Of a stretch of 64,000 nt of DNA, positions 43,461 to 55,149 are shown piece by piece. The translations under genes and the position numbers were made by a program. Numbering within the stretch: the stretch's first letter is position 1; every line of letters starts with the position of its first letter. The stretch covers positions 74,881,355 to 74,945,354 of the forward strand of contig JALMGJ010000003.1 in assembly GCA_023362775.1 (NCBI GenBank), written 5' to 3'. Origin of the DNA: Charina bottae (Eukaryota > Chordata > Lepidosauria > Squamata > Charinaidae). The notes beneath the pieces are model-generated. The model was not told the DNA's origin. It searched no databases and saw only the letters and a program-made list of their open reading frames with translations.

Positions 43461-45454
43461 AGGGGGGTGGGTTGAATTGGAGTTGCAGTGTTAGGGTGGC
43501 CACAGGCTTCAGCATCGGTATACTGAGGATTAGAGAGCCTTGAGCCCTCCTCTTGGAACCTGGCCTGCTTTTCATCCTTGGTTGGTGGGGATGGATAGAA
43601 CCCACTGAATTGCGGTGGGAAGGAAGGGTGTCTCCAGACATCGCCTTCAGTCTTGAGAAAGTTCTCTCTGTGTGGTTCAGTATCCCAACATAGATGAAGA
43701 ATTACTGGCTGATATTTGGAAGGCCTGGAGGCCATGGCTTTTTTTGCTGGAGAGACCCTTTGGGTGCAAGGGTAGATTACCATCCACCTAGGACAAAGCT
43801 GCAGCTGCTGTGAATGGGCATTCTTCATCTTTTAATTCTCTTTTGTATGTATGTATGTATGTATGTATGTATGTATGTATGTATGTATTTTAAAAGGAGA
43901 CATGAGAAGGGACTGAGGTTTGCAGGATTAAATTGACAGAGTGTAGGTGATCCTGAATTTGGAACTTGCCTCCCGACTCAAAATACAGAAAAGGAAGTAG
44001 CAAGGCCGGTACCAGAAAGCAACCTCTTTCTTTTCTGTTTTGCCTCTGTATCCACTGGATCAGGTGTGGTACAGCGAGCATCTCCATTTTTCTGTCTAAG
44101 CAACCCCGAATGCACAGACAAGAAAAGGAACAGGGACCTCCACTTCTAAAATTCTACACATAAAGGGCCTCTGGGGATTTATGAAAAACTGTGCTTTAGC
44201 ATGTCGTAATTGTTATGGGATGGGAGCCCAGAACATATTTCTGAGACATTTAATACTAACCCCAATCTAAACGAGATGCTGGTGAAACATTCTTTTTTTC
44301 AAGTAAGCAGTGAGAGAGGGAATACACGTGACCATATTAATTATGATTTGCGAGGATCAAAGCTGTGATTGAACAAAAGATGTGATCTTAGCATATGCTA
44401 AGTTAGCTTAGGTGGTATTGATCAAGAGGGTGAAAGTGCTGAATCATTTGTACTTTTCTGCTCCCAGCATGTTCTGTTCTTCAGTTCCATTAGAGTCATC
44501 AGGAAGTAAAAGATCTAATTGCGGCTTGGTCAGCCTTCAGCATCTTCCTTTATTTCCAGCAGTGTTGCCTGGCTGTAGGTATAGTGTGGGTATCCTTTGG
44601 GTGTGAAAAGGCAGCTATCATATTAATCTAAGCTAGACTTCAGATTGCTAACTCTCTCAAAATATGTCAGTAGAGCATAGGAAGTGGGCCTATTATTGTT
44701 AGCTGAAATGGTGTGTTTGGAAAGTTGACAGCAGTAAAAACAGTTTTGGTCTGTTAACTCTGGAAATGAAAAGAGTCTACCCATCTGATCCATACCCATC
44801 ATAACATTACCAAATTGGCCCTCACTATATCTAGCAATTAGTGATCAATTAGTGATACTGTTTGTGAAAAATATGTGGCGAATTTTAATTAACATGGGGA
44901 TTTTAAAATCAGTACTGATTTTGATGAGAGACAGTGAAATACATATTTACCTCTTACAAAAAAGTCAATTTAGTTCAACCTTTATGTACTCATGTAGCTA
45001 GAAGAGTCAGATAAAATGTTTATTATAAAAAACTAAAATTACATCTCTTAGTGTTCTGCTACTTTGGAAATTGTGCATTTATGCCTACTTAGTCGTATGG
45101 CCGGCCTTATCCGCAAGATGAGTACAAGAGGGCATACATATGTACCAGTACTGCTACACACAAATACAGGCCCTAATATTGCCTCGGCATCTTCATAGAC
45201 ATCAATGTTGAAATATTAATATGGAAGTGGGGGGAAGAGGGGCAAACCAACAGTGTCTTAGAATTGTCCTGGGTTTCATTATAGAGATTCAGCAGTGCAA
45301 ACTCACTGTTACATCTGGGCTGTATTTTGGAAGTACATAACATCTTCCAAGTGATTTGCAGACTTGTACTGTACATGCTTATAGCTAATATCTGTTTGCA
45401 TGCGACGGAGATCGTTGCCATCTGTGGCAACGACGGAGGTGGTAGTGCCTCCTG
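43461..45454. other. Non-coding, nothing recognised
   Basis: Contains a (GTAT)n microsatellite at 43845-43888; otherwise no features. Confidence 0.5.
43845..43888 (+). repeat. (GTAT)n microsatellite
   Basis: About 11 uninterrupted units. Confidence 0.95.
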
Positions 45455-45650
45455 GGGTTGGCTGGCCCCATAGCTCCACTATCTATTCTGCGGGTCCAAG
45501 CCCATCCTGGATTTTATTTTATTATGTTTTGTTTGTGTTTTTAGATATTTTGTATAGTTTTTAAATTTTTATTTATTGTAACCCGCCCAGAGTCCCTTGC
45601 ATGGGAGATGGGCGGGGAATAAATTTGAATAATAAATAAAATAAATAAAT
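45400..45650 (+). mobile_element. L2-like LINE 3' end
   Basis: Ends with TTGTAACCCGCCCAGAGTCC, then GGGAGATGGGCGGGGAATAA and AATAAATAAA tail. The CCGCCCAGAGTCCC…GGGCGG…ATAAAT design is the L2-type tail. The left limit is approximate. Confidence 0.7.
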
Positions 45651-45804
45651 AGTTGCCAGAATTGCCTGATACTAACACACCACACAAAAGATGCAACACT
45701 TCATTCGGGAAATATTTTTTCCAACTCAAACTTGAACCTCTTGTTCTACCGTTGTTTGCTGACTAACTAAAAGTTCTCCAACTTCTTGCTGTTGGACCTT
45801 AGAG

Positions 45805-46217
45805 CAGGGGTCCCCAACCTGTGGGCCACGGCCCACTAGTGGGCCACGGCCTGTTAGGAAGTGGGCCGCACAGCAGGAGGTGAGTGGTGGTGTCAGGAAC
45901 GAGCCTGTCCCTGCCGCCATGAGTTGGAGGAAGAGCAGCCAGTAGCAGGAAGGAGCTGGGAAGGTGCAAAGACAGAGCCTGAGCCGGAGCAGCTGATTGG
46001 TGGGGACCCTGAAGGGGAAACACCTCCACCTATCAGCGCACAGCAAAGAAGGGCAGACCGGCGGGCCGGGGAGCGCAAGGCCTGATAGGCCCCCACTCGC
46101 AAACCCCGCCCCCCATCTGCACGATTGGCTCCCGCCTGCAAACCCCATCCCCCGGTCCGTGGAAAAATTGTCTTCCATGGAACCGGTCCCTGGTGCCAAA
46201 AAGGTTGGGGACCCCTG
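45805..46217. mobile_element. hAT (family D), 413 bp
   Basis: Ends CAGGGGTCCCCAACCTG / AGGTTGGGGACCCCTG with exact 8-bp duplication CCTTAGAG (45797-45804, 46218-46225). Subterminal GGCCTGTTAGGAAGTGGGCC and GGTCCGTGGAAAAATTGTCT are, from memory, close to a hAT-Charlie family also found in mammals. The centre carries an LTR-like segment beginning TGTCAGGAACGAGCC and two CCAAT/GC-box units (46086-46150). Confidence 0.92.
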
Positions 46218-46225
46218 CCTTAGAG

Positions 46226-46439
46226 CACATATATTAAGGTAACAGGCCCTCTTTAATTGATATTTAAAGAAGTTATTAAAACAAAACTGACACTAAATGG
46301 TATGCAGAGCTAACTTTGTGTTCAGTAAGATGATGCCATTTCTTCTATGTAGTTTTGATAGATCTAATTTCTCTTCCCCCACCCCCCTACCTCATGATTA
46401 GACTGTATTGTACATGGAGAAACAGGAAAAAACAGGGAG
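46226..46439. other. Non-coding, nothing recognised
   Basis: Short interval. Confidence 0.5.
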
Positions 46440-46565
46440 CAAACCCCACACTGACACTGATGATGTTACCTAATTGGGTAATGAAACATGTGCAAACAGA
46501 CAACCAAGCTCAGAGAGCAGCAAGGACTCCACAGTTCAACCCTGAACTACACATGTTTCCTTCTA
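46440..46565 (+). mobile_element. Penelope-like ribozyme repeat (class 2), diverged
   Basis: CACTGATGATGTTACCTAAT, then TGGGTAATGAAACATGTGC and GCAAGGACTCCACAGTTCAA. Core at about 46454-46496 with a canonical CUGAUGA box and helix II TTACC/GGTAA. Confidence 0.65.
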
Positions 46566-47018
46566 TTGAAACAGGGGGAAAAAACCCACTTTTTATGATA
46601 CTGTCTTGAATATTTGGGCAGGAGGGGAGCAATTTCCTAGGTGATTTGGCCACATACTAAAGATTTAGGAATATTGATTGAAAAGCTGGTGACTTAACTG
46701 ATAACCATGTATTTATTAGGCAGATAGTAAACTGATTGCCAGAGATAGTGATTTCCAGTAAGTCATAGGCAGTAGGAATTAGTATCTCATAATCTGGAAA
46801 CTGGGTACATCTGGATGTGGTTTCACTCCCCTTGAAGGAAAAGGTATACAGCCTTTGTGTACTCCTAGATTTATCTCTGTCATATGGGACCCATGGGGCA
46901 TTTGGCCATCTGTGCTTGGTTCAGAGACTATGACCCTTCATGGAGCAAGAGCTCCTACCCACAATAGTCCATGCTGTGATAACCTCCCCTTTAGATTACT
47001 GCAATGTACTCTGTGGAA

Positions 47019-47232
47019 AGCCAGTTTGGTGTCATGGTTAAGGCACCAGGCTAGAAACCAGGAGACTGTGAGTTCTAGTCCTGCCTTAGGCACAAAACCA
47101 GCTGGGTGACCTTTGCCCAGTTGCTCTTTCTCAGCCCTAGGAAAAAGGCAAAACCCACTTCCAAAACTTTTGTCAAGAAAACTGCAAGGATTTGTCTAGG
47201 CAGTCACCAGGAGTCAACAGATTTGAAGGCCC
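47019..47232 (+). mobile_element. tRNA-derived SINE (type B) in L2
   Basis: AGCCAGTTTGGTGTCATGGT, AAGGCACCAGGCTAGAAACC, GAGTTCTAGTCCTGCC. Confidence 0.8.
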
Positions 47233-47417
47233 AGAATTTTAATATACTCTATGAGTGCCTTTGATGATGATTCAAAAACAGTAGCTAGTTTATCCTGAAC
47301 AGCCTTATGATATCTGTCCTAAAACGTTCTTTCAGTCCTAAAATGGATGCCTATATGTTACTAATCACATATCATGGTTTTAGTAATGATGTTTAAAGCC
47401 CACCCCACCCCCGCAGC

Positions 47418-47607
47418 AACTGCTTGGACAAGTCCCTGTAGTTTTCTTGGCAAAGTTTTTCAGAAGTGGTTTGCCATTACCTCCTTCCTAGGGCTGAGAA
47501 ATGACTGGCCCAAGGTCACCCAGGTGGCTTCGTGCCTAAGGTGGGACTAGAACTCACAGTCTTGTGGTTTCTAGCCTGATGCTTAACCACTACACCAAAC
47601 TAGCTCT
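47418..47607 (-). mobile_element. tRNA-derived SINE (type B) in L2, opposite strand
   Basis: Ends with TTAACCACTACACCAAACTA, the complement of the head. The body matches the 1690 copy. Confidence 0.8.
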
Positions 47608-48059
47608 TTGAAGCCTTTCACAGTTAGGATCCCAATATTTAAGAGAGCCCCTCTTCAAAAAAACTACCCTATTAAGATCAATGGGAAATCTACCCAGTGT
47701 CCCACAGCTGGGAGAGTCATCTTATCTGAGAACACATGAGAGGTCCTTCTCTATTGCGACATCTGATTTTGAAATGCCTTCCCCTGGAGGCCAAGCTTGC
47801 ACCCACAGTATTTATCTTTTGGCACTGAGGAAGACCTGGCTTTTTCTTCTTGCATCTAGGGCTTATCATCTACACCTTGACCATGCCCTTTGTCCCAGAA
47901 ATGCCTCCATTGTTGTTGTTGTTGTTGTTGTGTTTTAAACATACTATTTACTTTTCCTTGGTGTGATTGTTTTGTCTTGCTTTTTAGGGACTGTAACCTG
48001 CCAGAGTTCATCTGAATAATGGGCAGGCTCAAATATTTTAAATAAACCAGTAAGTGACT

Positions 48060-49990
48060 CCTCCAATGCTTGCTTAGCAAAACGTTTAGGGTTGGGGAAG
48101 TCACTTTAATCTGTCATGCATAATCATGTAGCCAGCAGTATGTGGGCATATATATTTTTGTTGTTGTTCAGAGACATGAAGTAGCAGTATTACACACAAA
48201 ATAAGAGTCAGACTATATGGGTCTTCCTCAAACTGGTACCCTCCAAATGTTGTATCCCAGCAGATCTGGAGGGCACTGGGCAGGTGGAGGCTAATCTGGG
48301 GTGTCTAATAGTAAGTGCTGAGAATCTGTATCAGAATTCAAGATTGCTGATTTGCTTATTTGGTGCTCTTTGGTAGGGTTAAAATAGTAGTAGTAGTAAT
48401 AACAACAATAGCAAGCAAGATCGTCCTGATAAAATGTGATAGCAGGGTATCATAGCAGGAAATCCCCTTTTATTTATCTTAAGGCTCTTTTTTTTGCTCT
48501 AGATGTTAGAATGTGGAATTCTTTTGTCCTATATTAAGTAAAGTAATTGCAATATGTAGTGTTCCATTATAACACAATACAGGGTAACCTCTTTTCTTCT
48601 TTTGAACTGCAAGGCTTGGGGAACTAGAACATTTGCTTAAATAGAAATTCACCTTGTTAGAAGTACTAATATAGATAATGACTTTAGGGAACACATGCCG
48701 TGCATTTTCGATAAGCGTTTTGCTGTATTATTCCTGATTTAGTATACCTACATTGTTTGTGGCACCTAGTGCATCAAACTGAATATTAGTTTAGAGTTTC
48801 TAGACCTTAAACTAGCCTTTCAATTTTGTAACAGGACTTTTTCTGGAAATTAACCTCTCTGTGATTGTTCTGGAGGGAGATAAAAAGACCCATGCAGTCT
48901 GAGTATTCCCTTGAATCTTGTAGGGAAACTCAGTAGGATACATGGTTTGTATATAAAAAAAGCCCTGATTAGCATCACCGGTTAAATAGTGTTTCGTAGC
49001 CTCTCATGGGAAAGATTTCTGACTGAAAGCCCTATTTTTCCTAGCTTCTTAAATAACCTTAACTTTTTTCTAGCTTTAATTTAACATAAGAATCATAAAG
49101 ATGGACACTTTGTGATCTGCATGGGATTTGCTTATTGCTACCTCAGAGCAACTCCACCACAGAAATTCAGGGACAAGCCACTAAACTGTAGCATTATTTC
49201 CTGCAGAAAATGCAATTAAATTGCTATGTTAGTTTCTAGTAGTCTTAATGGACCTAGAGATACAAACAAACACATAGAAAGAGGGGAGAGAGTTCAAGGT
49301 ATAGCTTCTCTCTTATAGGTACTATGTCCTAATGCCACTGTACTGTCCCCTAGAACCCACCACTAGAATAATTAACAACGACAATAACAACATAACACAC
49401 CAAAGGTTGCCCACTTGTGAGATGTGAACTATGCCAAGACAGCTCTGGAAATCGCGAAAGGAGGCAGAAGACAGGGACGCAAGGATCCTTACCATTTGAT
49501 TAACTCCTCCAGCCTTTCCTGAGGCCACTTCCAGGAAGAGAACACAGGGGAATTAGGTCAATAATTCACTTTATGCCTGGCTGGATGATAAACTGGAAAC
49601 AGCTAGAACTTCCCTCCCTGATTCTGTCTGTATAGCTTCACACAAGATAAAAAACGGACCCCTTCCCTCCCTTTAGACCACATTATATGGAAGGAATTTG
49701 GGAGAGGAGAAATCTTTGTACTGTACTTAGCACTAAGTAGGAGAATTTGCCCTCCCCGAGTACTTTTCAATGTCCAGAAAACTTTGGATAGGGAGGTCTT
49801 GCAGGCAAAATGATGTCCATTATGGAGATATGCTAGGACACTAACAGCAGCCCATATGGGGGGGTGGGGAATGGTTTTTGCAGGATTAATGGATTTTGTC
49901 TCTTCTTTTGTAAAATAAAAACACATTTTGCTTTGTGGAAAAGCCAAGAAAATATTCCAGCCAATATCCTCTGTTGACTTTTATTCCTTC
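48060..49990. other. Non-coding, nothing recognised
   Basis: Short frames only; at 48237-48300 a possible old repeat (CCCTCCAAATGTTGTATCCC). Confidence 0.45.
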
Positions 49991-49994
49991 ATGG

Positions 49995-50079
49995 ATTTGT
50001 TAAAACACAGTGGCAGCAATTGTCTGCATATGCTGGATATGCATATGCAGACAATTGCTGCCACTGTGTTTTAACAAAT
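49995..50079. repeat. Perfect 39-bp inverted repeat, 7-base loop
   Basis: ATTTGTTAAAACACAGTGGC … CTGCATATGC, a 7-base spacer TGGATAT, then the exact reverse complement. No other element borders are visible. Confidence 0.95.
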
Positions 50080-51310
50080 ATGCATGGCCATGTTGCTGGA
50101 TCACAGGCTGGATCTCCTGTCCTGTCTCTGGCCAATGTAACAGTTACGTTACTCTGACTCACTGATCCATGAAAATACTCTTGCCTGGTGATCAGTATAA
50201 TCTTGATCTTCTTCCCTGTTTATCAAAGCATAAATCTACTGTAATATATTTTTGAACTCTGTGCTTTTAGAACTTGGTTCCTGATGAGATCTTTCAAAAA
50301 TTAGTGCTATGACTAATTATATTTTAATTTGCTAGTTTTAGGGGAGGTACTACTGTTCTGTGATTCGGATGGCTAGAAATCCCTCCCTTATGCAGAATAC
50401 CTGGTGTTACCATTGTAGTGTGCCAGCTTTTTCTTAAAGGTGAAAATGGACAGACTGGGCAGATCAAATTGCAGGACTTGGGCTTTAATTAAAGAGTTTC
50501 CATCCATCTTTGCTTAACAGATCCCCTGCAGAGGATCTGTTCACTTGACAGCAGCTAGGCAGCTGCAGAGCTGAGATCATTTGCCTGTTGGTCTGACTGG
50601 CATTGTCTCCTACTCCGCCTGTCTGTCTGTCATATCCACCTGTTCTCTTTTGTTACTTTTTTCAAGCTGGGTTAATCTTGATTTGTTCTGCTTTAGTGCA
50701 AGGAGGGACTTTGCATGTGAATAACATTCTACAGTATTAGTGTACAATATGTAAAAAACAGGAGTCCCTGTTCCATTTAAATTCAACTCCTAAAAATATT
50801 ATCTTTCTCCTTTCCTTTAAGGCACTGCTTCTCTATCCAGATGTCTTCTCAAGATCTTATTGGTTGCAAAAGGCATCCAGTATAAACTGCAAGGATGTGA
50901 AAATGGCAAAACATGTGTTGAGGCATCACAACTCAATCCCCAACCATTCCTACTTTCATCCCAATGCTTGACACAAATATGTGAGTCACATGGTTTCTGT
51001 TGCCACACAGATTTTATCATCCGCTCCCTTGCCCTCTCTGGGACATCTACAGTATTAGATTTGATTAAGGCCCACTGCCTTGAAAAGATTACAGAAGCCT
51101 GTCAAATCTTCCATGAATGTTCTTTTATTTTAAACTAGTTTGCTTTTCTTGATACATGTTTCAACATTTTCCCAGGGTAGCTCACAACAATGTTAAAGTA
51201 AAGCAAAAAATAAAAACAAGAACGTTTTAAAAATCATAGGGTAACAGCTGCTAAATCACATTTCCACAAAACCTCTCCATTTGCCTTTTTGCGTTTTAGG
51301 TAATAGTTTA
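50080..51310. other. Non-coding, nothing recognised
   Basis: A 92-codon frame at 50860-51138 has no motif and ordinary AT-rich composition. Not accepted as a gene. Confidence 0.45.
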
Positions 51311-51454
51311 GTCTAGAACAAGGGTCGGAAATGGCGGCTCGCAAGCCACATGCGGCTCTTTGGCCCCTTGAGTGTGGCTCTTCCGCAGCTGAACTCACCC
51401 CCGCCCCTTCCACGCGATTGGATCCCGCCCCCAAACTCTTACGCTCTTACGCGC

Positions 51455-53445
51455 TCTCGCTCTCCAAGGCTGGGGCCACCCGCAGCCGCCCACACCTCGC
51501 GCACAGCCCGTGGGGCTCTCTGCCGCTCCCTTCGATGTAGGAGGGACCGGCGTGCCTTGGGAGCTGCTGCTGCTGCTGGCGGCATGTCTGGGCGAGGCGC
51601 GCGGGCAGAGCTGCCCGTCTGGCACTCGGGCGCTCTGGCTCCCGAGCCTCTTCCCTTCTCCCTCGCCACGTTCGGGCGTTGAGGCGAGGCAAAGCCGGGC
51701 AGTCGCGCAGGGGCGAGGCGGGGAGTCCCGCTCCTGCGCCTACTGCCACATCCGTCCGTTCCCGGCCTCTCTCCCCACGTCCGGCGGGTGCCCATGCCAG
51801 AATCCCCGCGACCCGGAGGCAGCGACTGCAGTCCTTTATTTCGGAAGGGGGAAAGGAAGAATGGAAGGGCTGAGTCGTCCTAGTGGCGCCTCGTTCTTCC
51901 TGCCAGAGATCTCGCCAAAGCGAGTGTTGCTTCTGAAACCAGTGCGATATTAGGGGGCTCCACCACGCACGCTCCTTCATCCCCAGAAGACGCCAGAGGC
52001 TGAAAGGATGTGGCAGGAACGGCCCTGGAAAGCGGGGCCTGCGGAGCGCTGCCTTTGGGGAGGAGGGTCCAGCCGGCGAGCAATGGCGGCACTGGAGTTT
52101 TCGCCAGAGCGGCTGGCGCGCTGGCTGGCCGAGGCGGAGGCGCTGCTGGCGGCGCGCATCTCCGAGCTGGTCCGGGCGCGCTGGCGCTGGGTGGTGAAGC
52201 TGGACGAGCCGCCAGACCTGGAGTGCTTCCGCGCGCAGCTGAGCGAGGCCCGGCGTGGCAGGGAGGCGCTGCTGGCCCGGGACACGGCACTGTCGGAGGC
52301 GGCACAGGAGCGGCTGCAGGGGCTGCTGTGGCTGGAGATGGCGCTGCTCCGTGGCATCCAGGCGCTGGGCGAGGGCACGGGCCCGGGACGCGAGCGGCAT
52401 GGCGGCGCAGGGGGCCTGGCTGGGGCGGTGGCGGGACGGAGCCGGCGGAGGTGGCCGGGCGGGGGGACGGGGCGGGCGGCGCTGCTGGGGCTGGTGGCGG
52501 AGCTGGAGGGAGCGGAGGGACCAGGCGTTCCCGTGGGCGCAGCGCGCGCTCTGCAACCCGCCTTGGCGCTCCTGGAGAAGCGGCCACGGGAGGCCCGCCG
52601 GGTGCACCCTCCTGCCCCATCAATCCCCCCACCCCGCTATTCAGCGTCCTCTCCCCCCGCTAACCCGAGCCCTGCGGTGGCCGAGGGAGCCGAGCCAGGC
52701 TCCGTTCCGGCGTGGCGACTGTAGCGACCGGAGGCGGCCAAGGGGAGAGCAGGCGGCTCTTCGCCCTTGGCACGCCGCTGGGCCCCGCTGCACCCCCACG
52801 GCGCGCCGAGGGCAAAGAGCTGCCTGCTCTCCCCTTGGCCGCCTCCGGTCGCTACAGTCGCCCTGCCGGAACGGAACCTGGCTCGGCTTCCCCGGCCACC
52901 GCAGGGCTCGGGTTAGCGGGGGGAGAGGACGCCGAACGGCGGGGTGGGGGGATTGATGGTGCGGGAGGGTGCACCATCGAGGCCTCCTTGGGAGGAAAGC
53001 AGGGAAGCCCCGTGGCCCCTCGAAGGGATCCACCAGGGATCATGCGCCTCTTCTCGCTGGGGCCCTCCGAGCAGTCACTGCCTCCGGGTTGCGGGGATTC
53101 CAGCATGGGCACCCGCAGGATGTGGGGAGAGAGGCCGGGAACGGACGGATGTGGCAGTAGGCGTAGGAGCGGGACTTCCTGCCTCGCCCCTGCGCGACCG
53201 CCCGGCTTTGCCTGGCCTCAACGCCCAAACGTGGCGAGGGAGAAGGGAAGAGGCTCGGGAGCCAGAGCGCCCGAGTGCCAGACGGGCAGCTCCGCCCGCG
53301 TGCCTCGCCCAGACATGCCGCCAGCAGCAGCAGCAGCAGCTCCCAAGGCACGCCGGTCCCTCCTCCGTTGAAGGGGGCGGCAGAGAGCCCTGCGGGCTGT
53401 GCGCGAGGTGTGGGCGGCTGCTGGTGGCCCCGGCCTTGGAGAGCT
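51455..53445. repeat. Long inverted repeat, arms about 375 bp
   Basis: Left CTCCAAGGCTGGGGCCACCC … GAATCCCCGCGACCCGGAGG; right CCTCCGGGTTGCGGGGATTC … GGTGGCCCCGGCCTTGGAGA. Mostly matching with scattered differences. The spacer holds the coding-like frame. Confidence 0.85.
52083..52724 (+). CDS. Coding-like frame captured in a hAT, 213 codons
   Basis: Not recognised. The first 100 codons look like genuine protein: MAALEFSPERLARWLAEAEA at the start, then alternating Leu/Ala/Glu/Arg that would form amphipathic helices (ELVRARWRWVVKL, QLSEARRGREALLAR, QERLQGLLWLEMALLRG). G/C is very frequent at third codon positions, while second positions keep the A/T expected for charged and hydrophobic residues. 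The start is preceded by GAGCA and followed by G, an acceptable context. An upstream ATG in frame at 52008 is possible. The last third is Gly/Pro-rich and overlaps the inner inverted repeat, so the true exon may end earlier. Transcription and function are unknown. Confidence 0.4.
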   Translation: MAALEFSPERLARWLAEAEALLAARISELVRARWRWVVKLDEPPDLECFRAQLSEARRGREALLARDTALSEAAQERLQGLLWLEMALLRGIQALGEGTGPGRERHGGAGGLAGAVAGRSRRRWPGGGTGRAALLGLVAELEGAEGPGVPVGAARALQPALALLEKRPREARRVHPPAPSIPPPRYSASSPPANPSPAVAEGAEPGSVPAWRL

Positions 53446-53555
53446 GGGGTGCAGTGGGACGGGAGCGTTGCCGGCGGCCCGCGAGGACTGGCCATGGAAG
53501 GTGAGCGAGGGCCAGGGCGGCCGGCCAAGCGCAGCGCAGCCCTGTATCTTACCCT

Positions 53556-53714
53556 TCCACGCGATTGGATCCCGCCCCCAAAACCCGCCCCCTTCCATGC
53601 GATTGGCTCCTGCCCGCAAACCCCGCCCCCTTCCACGTGATTGGCTCCCACCCACAAACCACGCTCCCTTCCACGCGATTGGCCCCCGCCCGCAAACCCC
53701 GCCCCCTGGCTCTC
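53556..53714 (+). promoter_or_regulatory. Five CCAAT/GC-box units
   Basis: Units of CCACGCGATTGGCTCCCGCC followed by CGCAAACCCCGCCCCCTT, about 37 bp each. ATTGG is the CCAAT box and CCCCGCCCCC the GC box on the opposite strand. Confidence 0.75.
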
Positions 53715-53789
53715 GAGCATGTCAAAATGTCCTCGAGCATGTCAAAATGGCTCCTGGCATAAAAAAGTTTGCCGACCCCTGGTCTAGAA

Positions 53790-54902
53790 GATAGGGGCAA
53801 TTCTGGAATAAGGCTGAGGTAGTCCCTCAGAACATTCATGTCTTTCTTACTATCATTCCTAGCATGGCCCTACCATCTTAAAGAGGCATCTGGCCTTAGG
53901 TTGCATTGGGTGGAAAAGTACAAATAAAATTTGGGGTATATTGATAGGCATTGATGGCTAAGGAAATAGACAACAAAATTACAGTAATTTGACTCCCAGA
54001 GTCAAACTTCCCACTGTCTGGGAAGACAGTGGATTTTTAATTATGAAATTGGTTCCTATCTAGGACACCCTTAGCAGTAACCTGGAGGCCACCTTAGGTC
54101 CCCAACAATCTTCTTGTGTCAGATACACAGTATAATAGTGAATGGACCTCCGTTGGCTTCCTTCTCAGACCGTGATTCTATTTTGTTCAAAGATTTAATA
54201 AGATGCAGGAGGAGACAGAGGAAGGCGGGACATGTATGATGAAATTTTCCCCAGCTAGCTTCCAGAGATTTCAGGAGTCCAATAGCTTGTTTGCTGATGA
54301 GTGGATTCCTTCGCCCCACCTTTCTTTCATATTCAAGATATTACCATTCTTTGCTTCAGTTCACTTTTTGAAGTGGGCATTTAGAACCTGGACTAGAAAT
54401 TGTGAATGCAGAAGAATTCATACTTACTGTTCCCACCTTCACATACATGAACACCTCTTAAAACAAGATCTTAAAATTGCCTTCAGTGCAACAAGGTTGC
54501 ATTTCTAGCTGTAAGTCCAAAGCATAATGTATCCCCCACCGCTTTGTATTCAGGACCTTAAAGGTGCTTGCTTCGATTTATATTTTTGTACAATGGGGTA
54601 TACATTGCTCAGTTGCTTTGTCAGAAAAATATGGGCCCAAAATAATGTGTCTGAGAATCATTCTCCAAACGTTTTCTTTTGAATGATGACTGCCATGGCT
54701 TCAAAAAATTGCTTTGTAGGTGGCTTGGCTTTGTGGCTCTCACTTTCACCCAGACCTTTATTTTACTCCAAACAGAAAAGGCTTACCTTGGAAAACTATT
54801 TTCCTAAAAGTCCTGAGTCAGGTGATATTTTTATGTAATTGTTTTTATATTATTTTCCATAACAAGAATAATACCACAAAGTGGTGTACTACACCATATT
54901 AA
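53790..54902. other. Non-coding, nothing recognised
   Basis: No features seen. Confidence 0.5.
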
Positions 54903-54985
54903 AATTTATTTATTTTATTTATTATTCAAATTTATTCCCCGCCCATCTCCCAAACAAGGGACTCTGGGCGGGTTACAATTGTTAA
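54903..54985 (-). mobile_element. L2-like LINE 3' tail
   Basis: ATTCAAATTTATTCCCCGCC and GGGACTCTGGGCGGGTTACA on the plus strand: the complement of the L2-type tail at 45.6 kb. Confidence 0.7.
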
Positions 54986-55068
54986 AAAGCAAAACAAATA
55001 ATAGTGAAAAAAATTAAGTGTTTAAACAGAACCATAGAATACATACGCACAATGCTCAGTAATACCCA

Positions 55069-55145
55069 GATTTATTTATTATTTATTTATTAAATTTATA
55101 TTACCGCCCATCTCCCCTATGGGGGACCCTGGGCGGTTCACATGA
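55069..55145 (-). mobile_element. L2-like LINE 3' tail
   Basis: Second, similar tail with TTTATATTACCGCCCATCTC and GGGACCCTGGGCGGTTCACA. Confidence 0.65.
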
Positions 55146-55149
55146 TGAA

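Larger units (their letters stand above)
46800..48047 (+). pseudogene. L2-type LINE, RT C-terminal part and 3' end, split by two SINEs
   Basis: Before the first SINE: TIVHAVITSPLDYCNVLCG, the L2/CR1 motif LDYCN. Between the SINEs: KMDAYMLLITYHGFSNDV-like remains. After the second: HERSFSIATSDFEMPSPG and LLALRKTWLF, matching the conserved RSFS…LP…FRK.LKTWLF end of L2 proteins. The 3' end reads GGGACTGTAACCTGCCAGAG and AAATAAACC. SINEs occupy 47019-47232 and 47418-47607. The start is approximate. Confidence 0.75.
51319..53781. mobile_element. Large GC-rich non-autonomous hAT (family B) with coding-like cargo
   Basis: Ends CAAGGGTCGG … GCCGACCCCTG, exact 8-bp duplication GTCTAGAA (51311-51318, 53782-53789). 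The termini match 14490 and 58655; the interior does not. Inside: an inverted repeat with arms at about 51455-51830 and 53069-53445, a second inverted repeat (about 52602-52788 / 52800-52975), the frame at 52083-52724, and five CCAAT/GC-box units (53556-53714). It looks like a transposon carrying captured host DNA. Confidence 0.92.

Noticed and set aside
50860..51138. 92-codon plus-strand frame
   Set aside because: No motif, average composition, no splice or promoter context.
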